Of a DNA stretch of 64,000 nt, positions 18,335 to 26,041 are shown in pieces. The stretch spans positions 56,029-120,028 of the forward strand of contig NZ_JACJHR010000022.1 in assembly GCF_014174495.1 (NCBI RefSeq), written 5' to 3'. Every line of letters starts with the position of its first letter. Positions within the stretch are counted from its first letter, which is position 1. Under the pieces are notes generated by a model. The model was not told the origin of the DNA and searched no databases. It saw only the letters and a list, made by a program, of their open reading frames with translations. The stretch comes from Amycolatopsis echigonensis (GTDB lineage: Bacteria; Actinomycetota; Actinomycetes; Mycobacteriales; Pseudonocardiaceae). The position numbers and the translations under genes were made by a program.

Positions 18335-19146
18335 CCCACCACCCGATCAGCCGCCAAACGGCAACGCCACGGCGCCCTGTCGGCACCACCCAGCGCCCAC
18401 CGGCCAACCCCCGCCGGTGGGCCGCAACCAAACAACGACGACGCGTCTTCGCCACCCCGCGGCAACAACGCCACCGACTCGCCAACCAACCATCCGAGAC
18501 CGCTCTCGCCACCGACCGGCAACAGCGCCGCCACTAACCAGCCCAGGCACCAGTCGCCACTCTGCGGCAACAGCACCAACCGTTTGGCAACTGACCATCA
18601 ACGACCATTCGCCACGCACCGGCAAAAGAGCCCACCGCCCCCAGCCGAGCGCCGATCACCTGTCGCCACTAGGCGGCAGCGGCACCCGCATACTCACCAA
18701 CGCGAACACCCATCACCACTCGCCACCAAACAGCAACAGCATCGCCAACTCGAGCACTGATCATCTCTCGCCACTCAGCGGCAACAGCATCACCAGCTCA
18801 CGCACGCGAGCGCCGATCGCCTCTCGGCCTCTCGCCACCATGCGGCAACGACACCGTCAGCTCCCATCGCGAGCGCCAAGCCGTCCTTCGCCACTCAGCG
18901 GCGACAGCGCCGACCACTCACCAACCGAAGCGCCAGCCACCATTCGCCACTCAGCGGCAACGGCCCCGCCTGCCCACTTACCCCGGCACCAGCGTCCGCT
19001 CGCCACTCAGCGGCAACAGCCCCGGTGCCACCGCCCGAGCATCACCCCGACGGCCAGAAAACCTGCCTGACCAGGGATTCGCCACTCAGCGGCAACACCC
19101 GAACCGACCCGCCAGCCACTGTCGCCGCAAAACGGCAACGGCCAGC
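18335..19146. repeat. palindromic repeat array A (about 15 copies of a 19-bp element)
   Basis: The convergent gap between the FAD oxidoreductase and the FAH-family gene is filled with copies of TTCGCCACTCAGCGGCAAC spaced 20-80 bases apart. Clear copies are at 18448, 18506, 18554, 18608, 18768, 18887, 18943, 19000, 19078 and 19122. Weaker ones are near 18349, 18662, 18719 and 18832. All are in the same orientation. Copies fall in all three frames (RHSAAT, SPLSGN and LATQRQ peptides), so the array is not coding. No gene is seen. Confidence 0.9.
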
Positions 19147-19917
19147 TCAGACGTCCTGCACCGGGTTCGTCAGGGTTCCGATGCCATCGATCGTGATGGA
19201 CACCGACTGCCCGTCGACGATCGGACCGACCCCCTCCGGCGTGCCGGTCAGGATCACGTCGCCGGGCAGGAGCGTCATCACGCGCGACACGAACTCGACC
19301 AACTCGGGCACCTTGTGCACGAGGTCCGAAGTCCGGCCGTCCTGCTTCAGTTCGCCGTCGACCTCGCTGCGGAGCGCCAGGTCGGACGGGTCGATGGACG
19401 TGTCGATCCACGGGCCGAGCGGGCAGAAGGTGTCGAAACCCTTCGCCCTGCCCCACTGGCCGTCGGACTTCTGCAGGTCGCGCGCGCTCACGTCGTTCGC
19501 GACCGTGTAGCCGAGGATCGCGCTGGCCGCTCGGGCCGCGGGCACGTTCTTGACCGGCTGTCCGATGACGATCGCGAGTTCGCCCTCGAAGTCGACGCGT
19601 CCGACGTCCGACGGCCGGCGGATCGGAGCGTTCGGCCCGACCACCGTCGTCGACGGCTTGATGAACAGCATCGGCTCGGACGGCACCTCGTTGCCGAACT
19701 CCGCCGCGTGCTTCGCGTAGTTCCGGCCGACGGCGATCACCTTCGACGGCAGGATCGGCGCGAGCAGCCGCACGTCGGCCAGCGGCCAGCGCTTGCCGGT
19801 GAAGTTCGGCTGGCCGAACGGGTGTTCCGCGATCTCCAGGACCTGGGCATCGTCGCCGTCCCCCTCGATCGAAGCGAACGCGACACCACTGGGATGAGCA
19901 ATACGAGCTAGACGCAC
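19147..19917 (-). CDS. fumarylacetoacetate hydrolase (FAH) family protein
   Basis: 256 residues. It has a short N-terminal domain (MRLARIAHPSGVAFASIEG) and the FAH fold: GRNYAKHAAEFGNEVPSEPMLF, metal-binding VDFEGELAIVIG (ExE), ANDVSARDLQ and GDVILTGTPEGVG. Family members hydrolyse or isomerise 2-oxo acid C-C bonds or decarboxylate oxaloacetate; the specific reaction is uncertain. In mycobacteria the homologue adjoins gltX near the same tRNAs and leuB, which supports orthology. Here gltX is not next to it. Confidence 0.9.
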   Translation of the reverse strand: MRLARIAHPSGVAFASIEGDGDDAQVLEIAEHPFGQPNFTGKRWPLADVRLLAPILPSKVIAVGRNYAKHAAEFGNEVPSEPMLFIKPSTTVVGPNAPIRRPSDVGRVDFEGELAIVIGQPVKNVPAARAASAILGYTVANDVSARDLQKSDGQWGRAKGFDTFCPLGPWIDTSIDPSDLALRSEVDGELKQDGRTSDLVHKVPELVEFVSRVMTLLPGDVILTGTPEGVGPIVDGQSVSITIDGIGTLTNPVQDV

Positions 19918-20177
19918 CGCACCAGTCTACGTACCCCCACCGACTGTCGCGCACCCCGCGCGTGCGCGACTGTCCCCCTCGCTCCGTTCCACGCGAACGA
20001 AGCCCTCGCACCAGCTGACCGGCCACGACCTGACTGGCACGAAGGGACCCTTCACACCAGCAAGAAACGACCCCCCCCGCACCGCCCAACGCGAACGGCA
20101 ACCAGCCTTCCATCTGTGAGCCGCGATACCCGCCGCACGAACACCGCCTCTCAACGCGGCACGTCCGGAAAGCTCGA
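19918..20177. other. short intergenic region between cimA and FAH gene
   Basis: 260 bases. It contains a CCCCCCCCCG run around 20070 but no gene, clear terminator or palindromic repeat. Confidence 0.5.
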
Positions 20178-21848
20178 TCACCCACCCACAGCAGCCACCC
20201 CCAGCTCAGGCGCCGACTGCTCCCGCCCCGACGCGACCGTCAGGCTCTTGTGGACCAACGCGTCGCACAACGCCAGCCAGCTCGCCTCGACGATGTTGCC
20301 GTGCACGCCCACCGTCGTCCATTCGTGTTCGCCGTCACTAGTTTCGATAAGCACCCGCGTCACGGCGTCCGTACCTGGGTTCGACGGCAGGATCCGCACC
20401 TTGTAATCAGCCAGCTCCATGCTGTCCAACCAGGACAGATACGGCGTCAACGCCTGGCGCAGCGCCGCGTCGAGCGCGTGCACCGGGCCGTTCCCTTCCG
20501 CGGTCGCGATGACGCGCTCGCCCGCGACGTGCACCTTCACCGTCGCCTCGGAAATGACCTCGCCATCCGGGCGGTGGTCCAGCACCACCCGATAGGACTC
20601 GAGCTCGAACGGCGGCGGATCCGACTTTTCGCCGGAAACCTCCTCGACCTCGCGACGCAGCAACAGCCCCAACGAGGCGTCGGCCGCTTCGAACGACCAA
20701 CCCTCCGATTCGAGCTCCTTCACCTTCCGCACCGCGTTCGTGAGTGCGTCGGGCCGGCCGGCAAGGTCGACCCCGAGTTCACGTCCCTTGAGCTCGAGGC
20801 TGGCCCTGCCGGCCATCTCAGTGACCAGTACTCGCATGCCGTTGCCGACAGAAGACGGATCGATGTGGTTGTACAACAACGGATCCACCTTGATCGCGCT
20901 CGCGTGCAGCCCCGCCTTGTGGGCGAAAGCGGACGACCCGACGTAAGCCTGGTGGGTGTCGGGTGCGAGGTTGGCGATTTCGGCCAAAGCATGGGAGACG
21001 CGAGTGAGCTCGGCGGCTCCTCCGGTCGGGAGGACCTCCATTCCGAGCTTGGTCACGAGGTTTCCCGCCACGGCGAACAGGTCGGCGTTGCCCGCCCGTT
21101 CCCCGTAGCCGTTCGCGGTGCACTGCACGTGCGTCGCGCCGGCCTGTACCGCGGCAACAGAGTTCGCCACGGCACAGGAAGTGTCATCCTGGCAATGGAT
21201 TCCAAGCCGGAATCCGGTCTTTTCCTTGATTTCGCCTACGGTTTCGGCAAGTCCCAGCGGCAGCTGTCCACCGTTCGTGTCGCACAGCACGAGAACGTCC
21301 GCGCCAGCGTGCGCCGCCGCGTCGAGCACCCGCAGCGACGTTTCGGGAGAGAAGGCATAGCCGTCGAAAAAGTGTTCTGCGTCAAGGAAAACGCGGCGTC
21401 CTTCGCCGACGAGGAACGAGACCGTGTCACGCACCATCGCACACGCCTCGTCGACGTCGACCCGCAGCGCCCGCTCGATGTGCCGAAGGTCCGATTTGGC
21501 CACCAAAGTGATGACCGGAGCCTCCGAATCCACCAGCGCCCGGACCTGCGGATCTTTATCGGCCGCAGTCCCCGCCTTGCGCGTGGACCCGAACGCGACG
21601 AGCGCGGCGTGCTTGAGCGACAGTTCTCCCTTGGCCACACGGGAAAAGAACTCCGTGTCCTTCGGGAGCGCACCCGGCCAGCCGCCCTCGATGAACCCGA
21701 CACCCAGCTCGTCCAACAGTCGCGCGACGGCCAGTTTGTCCGTGACGGAGTAGGTGATTCCTTCACGCTGCGCACCGTCGCGCAAAGTGGTGTCGTAGAG
21801 GTGGAAGGCATCGCCGAGCGGCGTGCCGGCGGGTTCCGTGCGGGTCAC
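20178..21848 (-). CDS. cimA: citramalate synthase
   Basis: 556 residues. The HMGL/TIM-barrel catalytic domain begins YDTTLRDGAQREGITYSV, with metal and substrate motifs GIHCQDDTSCAVANS and CTANGYGERAGNADL. A C-terminal LeuA-type allosteric domain (about 420-540) includes HALDAALRQALTPY. It condenses pyruvate and acetyl-CoA to (R)-citramalate, opening isoleucine synthesis without threonine. The family can be confused with 2-isopropylmalate synthase, but the long form with DTTLRDGAQ and the overall length fit CimA. Expression is very probably set by the leader peptide/terminator at 21890-21988. Confidence 0.92.
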   Translation of the reverse strand: MTRTEPAGTPLGDAFHLYDTTLRDGAQREGITYSVTDKLAVARLLDELGVGFIEGGWPGALPKDTEFFSRVAKGELSLKHAALVAFGSTRKAGTAADKDPQVRALVDSEAPVITLVAKSDLRHIERALRVDVDEACAMVRDTVSFLVGEGRRVFLDAEHFFDGYAFSPETSLRVLDAAAHAGADVLVLCDTNGGQLPLGLAETVGEIKEKTGFRLGIHCQDDTSCAVANSVAAVQAGATHVQCTANGYGERAGNADLFAVAGNLVTKLGMEVLPTGGAAELTRVSHALAEIANLAPDTHQAYVGSSAFAHKAGLHASAIKVDPLLYNHIDPSSVGNGMRVLVTEMAGRASLELKGRELGVDLAGRPDALTNAVRKVKELESEGWSFEAADASLGLLLRREVEEVSGEKSDPPPFELESYRVVLDHRPDGEVISEATVKVHVAGERVIATAEGNGPVHALDAALRQALTPYLSWLDSMELADYKVRILPSNPGTDAVTRVLIETSDGEHEWTTVGVHGNIVEASWLALCDALVHKSLTVASGREQSAPELGVAAVGG

Positions 21849-21889
21849 GGTGTTCTCCTTGCGGCGGGGCAGAACCTTGTCCAGGCAAC

Positions 21890-21918
21890 AAAAAAACCTC
21901 CCGCATGGGTGCGAGAGG
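21890..21918 (-). terminator. attenuator terminator of the cimA leader
   Basis: On the minus strand CCTCTCGC-ACCCAT-GCGGGAGG (8 bp in RNA, one G.U) is followed by TTTTTTT. It lies 28 bases after the leader peptide stop and about 40 bases before cimA, so it can only act inside the cimA leader. Confidence 0.9.
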
Positions 21919-21920
21919 TT

Positions 21921-21959
21921 GCGCGCCGGTAGCTCTTGTGGAGCTTCTATCCGGCGCGC
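21921..21959 (-). promoter_or_regulatory. leader hairpin upstream of the cimA attenuator
   Basis: 9-bp arms CCGGCGCGC (21951-21959) and GCGCGCCGG (21921-21929) enclose a further AGCTC/GAGCT stem. The 5' arm overlaps the last codons of the leader peptide, so a ribosome position would decide whether it forms. The ilvB leader has the same architecture. Confidence 0.75.
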
Positions 21960-21988
21960 AAGGCAATAATGACGGAGATGGCGGTCAT
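21947..21988 (-). CDS. cimA leader peptide (13 aa, Ile/Val/Leu-rich)
   Basis: ATG..TAG encoding MTAISVIIALRAG. Four of its residues, Ile4, Val6, Ile7 and Ile8, and then Leu10 are branched-chain amino acids. It is followed by a hairpin and an intrinsic terminator. This is the signature of transcription attenuation: stalling at the Ile/Val codons when branched-chain aminoacyl-tRNA is short would prevent termination before cimA. There is no ribosome site, and the predicted transcription start falls at the ATG, so the peptide is probably translated leaderlessly, as in other actinobacterial amino acid leaders. Confidence 0.82.
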   Translation of the reverse strand: MTAISVIIALRAG

Positions 21989-21995
21989 GTCGGCC

Positions 21996-22024
21996 ATCAT
22001 GCCACAGCTTCGCCCGGCTTCCAA
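21996..22024 (-). promoter_or_regulatory. predicted cimA leader promoter
   Basis: On the minus strand TTGGAA (22019-22024), 17 bases, CATGAT (21996-22001), with the start expected at or near the leader ATG. The -35 box lies in the loop of the upstream operon's terminator hairpin. Confidence 0.6.
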
Positions 22025-22038
22025 GCGCCGGGCGAAGC
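22007..22038 (-). terminator. terminator of the iron-type importer operon
   Basis: Perfect 12-bp arms GCTTCGCCCGGC / GCCGGGCGAAGC with an 8-nt loop, 20 bases past the binding-protein stop. No T run. Confidence 0.75.
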
Positions 22039-22058
22039 GTCCCACCTTCTGAGAGCCG

Positions 22059-23063
22059 TCAGCCGGGCAGGTTCGCCAGGTAGCGGCCGAATTCTTCGAC
22101 CGCGGCCGCGTTTCGCGGCCCCTCTACCAAAGCCGCGTACGGCAGCGCGAAGAAGCGCCCTTCCTTCACCGCCGGGATGTCGCGCAGGCCGGGACGCGAG
22201 CGGAGGAAGTTCTCCTTGTCGGCCACGCTGCCGACCTCGCCGCCGTAGTCGTTGATGAGGATGACGTCGGGCGCGCGCTGGATCACGGCTTCCCAGCTGA
22301 CGGTGGTCCAGCTGTTGTTGAGGTCCGCGAAGATGTTGGCGCCACCCGATTTGGTGATGATTTCGTCCGGGCCCGCGTTGCGTCCGGAGGTGAATGGCTG
22401 GTCACGGCCGTCGTCGTAGAGGAACACCTTGGGCTTCGGCCGTCCGGTCGGCACCGCGTTCGTGACAGCGGCGACGCGTGCGCGGTACTCTTCGATCAAA
22501 CGTTCTGCACGATCACTGATTCCGAAGATTTTCCCCAGATTGCGCACGTCTGTGTACAGCGCGTCGAGCGGCCGCATGATGCCCCGTTGCTTGCCATTGC
22601 CGTTGCGGCACGCCTCGGTGAGCAAGTAGCTGGAGATGCCCAGCTTCGCGAGGGAATCCGGGGTGAACCCGATTGCCTCCGAGAAGCCGTAATTCCAGCC
22701 CGCGAACACGAGGTCCGCACCCGCGCCCTGCACCACCTCGCGGTTGATCTTCTCCGCGAGCTTGGGCACCTTGGCGAAATCGGCTTTCCACGGCGACGAG
22801 GCAACGCCACCGGACTGTCCTTTGTCGACCACGTAACCGGCCATCCGGTCGCCCAAGCCAAGCGCGAACATCAACTCGGTGATGCCGATGTCATTCGCAA
22901 CAACCCGGGAAGGAGGCTTGGACACGGTCAAGGATGAACCACAGTTGGTCACTGTCACGGGATACCCGGCCGGGGCGACACCACTGTCCCCTTCGGACAC
23001 ATGAGCACCGCATCCGGTGGCGACGAGGGCGACCGTCACGATCAACGCGACTGTCCTACGCAT
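22059..23063 (-). CDS. substrate-binding lipoprotein of FecBCD/BtuF-type importer
   Basis: 334 residues. The signal peptide with lipobox VATGC-GA near residue 18 gives a lipoprotein. The type III periplasmic-binding fold shows PPSRVVANDIGITELMFALGLGDRMAGY, LVFAGWNYGF, the long connecting helix region and VILINDYG. Relatives bind ferric siderophores, heme, cobalamin or, in actinobacteria, possibly F420 precursors; the ligand cannot be fixed. The ATG lies 8 bases inside the ATPase gene, so the order is permease-ATPase-binding protein with tight coupling. Confidence 0.88.
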   Translation of the reverse strand: MRRTVALIVTVALVATGCGAHVSEGDSGVAPAGYPVTVTNCGSSLTVSKPPSRVVANDIGITELMFALGLGDRMAGYVVDKGQSGGVASSPWKADFAKVPKLAEKINREVVQGAGADLVFAGWNYGFSEAIGFTPDSLAKLGISSYLLTEACRNGNGKQRGIMRPLDALYTDVRNLGKIFGISDRAERLIEEYRARVAAVTNAVPTGRPKPKVFLYDDGRDQPFTSGRNAGPDEIITKSGGANIFADLNNSWTTVSWEAVIQRAPDVILINDYGGEVGSVADKENFLRSRPGLRDIPAVKEGRFFALPYAALVEGPRNAAAVEEFGRYLANLPG

Positions 23064-23844
23064 GAGTGTCCTCCTGGGACTCGAGCAGGTCGAACAACAA
23101 CTGCGGACGCCCCGTGGCGGGATGCGGCACCACATGCCCGCGCACGCCGAACACGTCGGCGAGCAAAGCAGGCGTGAGCACCTCGGCCGAGGTTCCGCTC
23201 GCGACGAGGCGACCGGCATCGAGCACGTGCACCACGTCGCACACGGCGGCGGCCAGGTTCAGGTCGTGGAGCGCGGCCAGCACCGTCGGTCCGCTGGTGC
23301 GAGCGAGTGCGAGAACTTCGAGCTGGTGCCGGATGTCGAGATGGTTGGTCGGCTCGTCGAGCACCAGGATCCGGGGCTGCTGCGCGAGTGCGCGCGCGAT
23401 CAGCACGCGTTGCCGTTCGCCTCCGGACAACGTCAGCACGCCGCGATCGGACAGGTGTGTCAGGCCGACTTGAGCCAGTGCGTCGGCGCACAACCGGTGG
23501 TCGGCCGCGCTCATGCGGTCGAGCAGGCCGTGATGCGGCATTCGACCCATCGCCACCACTTCGGCGACGGTGAAGTCGAACTCCGCATGCGCTTCCTGCG
23601 CGACCGCGGCAATCGCGCGCGCTCGCTTCCGCGATGCCATGCCGTCCACCGGCTGACCGTCGACCAGCACCGCTCCGGCTGATGGCTTGAGCACTTGGCA
23701 GACGGCCCGCAGAGTCGTCGACTTTCCGCTGCCGTTCGGGCCGAGCAGGCCGACGAATTGGCCTTGCCGAGCTTCGAGGGTCACGTCGTCGATCAGCTTG
23801 CGCCCGGCTGCGGTCACGCTGACGCCGTTGAGCGAGAGGTCCAT
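23056..23844 (-). CDS. ABC transporter ATPase, FecE/BtuD type
   Basis: 262 residues. Walker A is GLLGPNGSGKSTTLRAV near residue 33, the signature is LSGGERQRVLIARAL and Walker B is ILVLDEPTNHLDI, with the H-loop in LAALHDLNLAA. It energises import by the adjacent permease. The start ATG abuts the permease stop (TGAATG). The cytoplasmic subunit would be recruited to the permease's L-loop. Confidence 0.93.
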   Translation of the reverse strand: MDLSLNGVSVTAAGRKLIDDVTLEARQGQFVGLLGPNGSGKSTTLRAVCQVLKPSAGAVLVDGQPVDGMASRKRARAIAAVAQEAHAEFDFTVAEVVAMGRMPHHGLLDRMSAADHRLCADALAQVGLTHLSDRGVLTLSGGERQRVLIARALAQQPRILVLDEPTNHLDIRHQLEVLALARTSGPTVLAALHDLNLAAAVCDVVHVLDAGRLVASGTSAEVLTPALLADVFGVRGHVVPHPATGRPQLLFDLLESQEDTHA

Positions 23845-25815
23845 TCACGCGCCTCCGAACACATAGGAGCGACGGCGCATCAAGAACAGGAAAGCCGGTA
23901 CCCCGACCGCCGCCGTAAGCACCCCGATCGGCAGCTCCTCGGGTGCGGCGAGCACCCGCGCCGCGACGTCCACCCACACCAGGAAAACCGCGCCAGCCAG
24001 CGGTGCCACGGCAAGCACCCGTCGATGATCAGCACCGACGATTAGCCGCACCAGATGCGGAAGGATCAGGCCGACAAATCCGATCGCTCCGCTCACCGCG
24101 ACTAGGACTCCCGTCATCGCAGCGCAAACGGTGAAGAGGAGGACCCGCAGCTTCCCGACATCGACGCCAAGAGTCGTCGCCGCTTCGTCGCCCATGGCGA
24201 GCGCATTGAGCTGGCCAGCCAGCGCCAGCAACAACAGAGCCCCGCCGACCACCACGATCGCGGAGATCGGCAGCGTGCCCCAATTCGCGCCGGCGAGGCT
24301 GCCGAGCAACCAAAACAGTGCCGATCGCGCGGCCTCGCCGTTCGGAGCTTGGAAGACTATGACCGTCGTGATCGCGAAGAACCCGTAAGACAACGTCGTT
24401 CCCGTGAGCACCAGGCGCAGTGGAGTAAGCCCTTGCCTCGTACGGGCGACTAGGTAAACGATCAACGTCGCGGCGAGCGCAGCCACAAACGCCCCGACCG
24501 ACAACGCATAGATCCCGAGCGACGCGAAGACGCCGAACAACGTCACCGCTGTCGCGCCGACGGACGCGCCAGAGGAAATACCCAGCACATACGGCTCGGC
24601 GAGCGCGTTGCGCACCATCGCTTGAATCGCGACGCCGACGGTCGACAACCCGGCACCGACGACCACCGCAAGCAGAACACGAGGAAGCCGAAGGTCCCAG
24701 ATGATCCGGTACTGCCCGACCTCGTCCGCACCGATCGTCTCGCCAAACAACCCCGCGCGGAGAAAGGACCACGTGTGAGTGACCGGTACTGCCACCGTTC
24801 CGATCCCGACAGCGATAACGATCGACCCGAGCAATGCCACCGCGAGTCCGAGGAGTACCGGCGTCAACGGCCGTCGCCGCTGAACGGCAACAGCCCCGAC
24901 CTGGGATTCGCCACTCAATGGCGACGCGACCCACTGGCTGCCGGATTCGCCGCTCCGCGACGACGCAACCCGCTGCCCCCGGAATTCGCCGACCCGCGAC
25001 GACGCAACCCGCTGCCCTTGGGATTTGCCGACCCGCGGCGGCGCAACCGCCTGCCGCCGGAATTCGCCGACCCGCGACGACGCGACCCGCCGACTCTGGG
25101 ATTCGTCGATTCGCGGCGAAATGTGCCCTTCGCCTGAGGATTGGTCATCCAGCGGCGAGACGACGCGAGCGCCGGGGTCAGTCAGGTCACGGCTAGCCGA
25201 GTAGTCGGCCTGCGGCTCGTCGATCGGCGGCTCGCCATGGTGCACCGAGTTGCCTCGAAACGGCGAATCCACCTTCGCTGGAGAAGCATGCTGTCGACGC
25301 GAGTCGCGGGTGGCACCTTCGCCGTTGGATGGCGAAGCCTCCGAACTACCCTCGCCCTTCAGCGGCGAAATACTCGAAGCCCTGTCACCACGGGATCGAG
25401 AACCACCCGACGCACCGTCGCCGCCAGACGGCAAATCATCCCCGCCGCCGCTTGAACCCGAACGATCCGATGCACTGTCTCCACCCGGCGGCGAAACATC
25501 CGGAAAGCCCTCGCCACTCAGCGGCGAACCGTCGCCGCTGGATGGCGAAAGGTCAGCAACGTCCTCGCCACCAGCAGGCAGAGGACCAGAACCACCCGCC
25601 AGCGAGCCGCCACCGGACAGCGCCGAAGCGCTCTCGCCACTCAGCGGCGAAAGAGAGCCATCCCCGAGAACCGCCGCCGAATCATCCCCGGCGGCAGGCG
25701 GCGAAACCCCGCCAGAACCGCCGTCACCAAAAACCGGCGAATCCCTAGGCCCACCATCCACGGGCCCCGGACGAGCAGAACGCCCTTCAGACGAAGGAGA
25801 AGGCGAAGACACCAC
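23845..25815 (-). CDS. FecCD-type ABC permease with repeat-derived N-terminal extension
   Basis: The 656-codon frame has two parts. From about residue 312 it is an ordinary FecCD/BtuC permease of some 345 residues with about nine hydrophobic segments (VLLGLAVALLGSIVIAVGIG, LRLPRVLLAVVVGAGLSTVG, GFVGLILPHLVRLIVGADHR). The preceding ~310 residues are Ser/Gly/Pro/Asp/Glu-rich and hydrophilic. They are built from the 19-bp palindrome read in one frame (SPLSGE, SPSSGD, SPPGGD, SPLKGE, LPSGGD), then five 13-residue repeats (VASSRVGEFRGQR type). Continuity of frame across about a dozen unevenly spaced copies argues for translation. A GTG at 25815 opens the frame behind a CCCAAT/ATTGGG palindrome. 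A downstream GTG near 24900 giving a normal permease cannot be excluded. Confidence 0.72.
   Translation of the reverse strand: MVSSPSPSSEGRSARPGPVDGGPRDSPVFGDGGSGGVSPPAAGDDSAAVLGDGSLSPLSGESASALSGGGSLAGGSGPLPAGGEDVADLSPSSGDGSPLSGEGFPDVSPPGGDSASDRSGSSGGGDDLPSGGDGASGGSRSRGDRASSISPLKGEGSSEASPSNGEGATRDSRRQHASPAKVDSPFRGNSVHHGEPPIDEPQADYSASRDLTDPGARVVSPLDDQSSGEGHISPRIDESQSRRVASSRVGEFRRQAVAPPRVGKSQGQRVASSRVGEFRGQRVASSRSGESGSQWVASPLSGESQVGAVAVQRRRPLTPVLLGLAVALLGSIVIAVGIGTVAVPVTHTWSFLRAGLFGETIGADEVGQYRIIWDLRLPRVLLAVVVGAGLSTVGVAIQAMVRNALAEPYVLGISSGASVGATAVTLFGVFASLGIYALSVGAFVAALAATLIVYLVARTRQGLTPLRLVLTGTTLSYGFFAITTVIVFQAPNGEAARSALFWLLGSLAGANWGTLPISAIVVVGGALLLLALAGQLNALAMGDEAATTLGVDVGKLRVLLFTVCAAMTGVLVAVSGAIGFVGLILPHLVRLIVGADHRRVLAVAPLAGAVFLVWVDVAARVLAAPEELPIGVLTAAVGVPAFLFLMRRRSYVFGGA
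24874..25760 (-). repeat. palindromic repeat array B, in frame with the permease
   Basis: Contains copies of the TTCGCC..GGCGAA palindrome, clear at 24907, 25250, 25320, 25351, 25433, 25506, 25534, 25561 and 25635. Because it is near-palindromic, the element encodes SPLSGE-like hexapeptides on both strands. On the minus strand all copies except the core-proximal one (24874-24891) share the permease frame. The part from about 24900 to 25130 is a 39-bp tandem repeat carrying one degenerate palindrome per unit. Confidence 0.85.
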
Positions 25816-25824
25816 CGGCGACGA

Positions 25825-25842
25825 CCCAATCAGAACATTGGG
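25825..25842. promoter_or_regulatory. CCCAAT-N6-ATTGGG palindrome before the extended permease frame
   Basis: Perfect 6-bp dyad 9 bases upstream of the GTG at 25815. It could be the operator of the importer operon, and it favours the long start because it places regulatory DNA directly before it. Confidence 0.45.
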
Positions 25843-25910
25843 CCCGCAAAAGACGGCAGCCGCCGACGGCGGGAGTGTCGTCTCCCGCAGACCACGACGG
25901 GAGGGGACGA

Positions 25911-25973
25911 GGTTCGAAGAACGAACCCCCGCCGGTATCGGGCTCGCCTTCGGGTCCAGAGAGGAACCGAAGG
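25911..25973. other. two dyads downstream of leuB
   Basis: GGTTCG-AAGAA-CGAACC (25911-25927) and CCTTCGG / CCGAAGG (25947-25973) lie within 130 bases of the leuB stop. Either may act as a leuB terminator or as a control site of the importer operon. Neither has a T run. Confidence 0.4.
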
Positions 25974-26041
25974 CCTACCGTTGCGGGTCAGCGCCGGACT
26001 TCGACCGGCTTCCGCGGCGGGGGTCCGAAAAGCTCAGGCGG

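Noticed and set aside
18335..19146. CRISPR-like appearance of array A (short repeats with unlike spacers)
   Set aside because: Repeats are 18-19 bp and degenerate, spacers vary from about 20 to 80 bases, the same element is scattered over 40 kb, and no cas genes are present.
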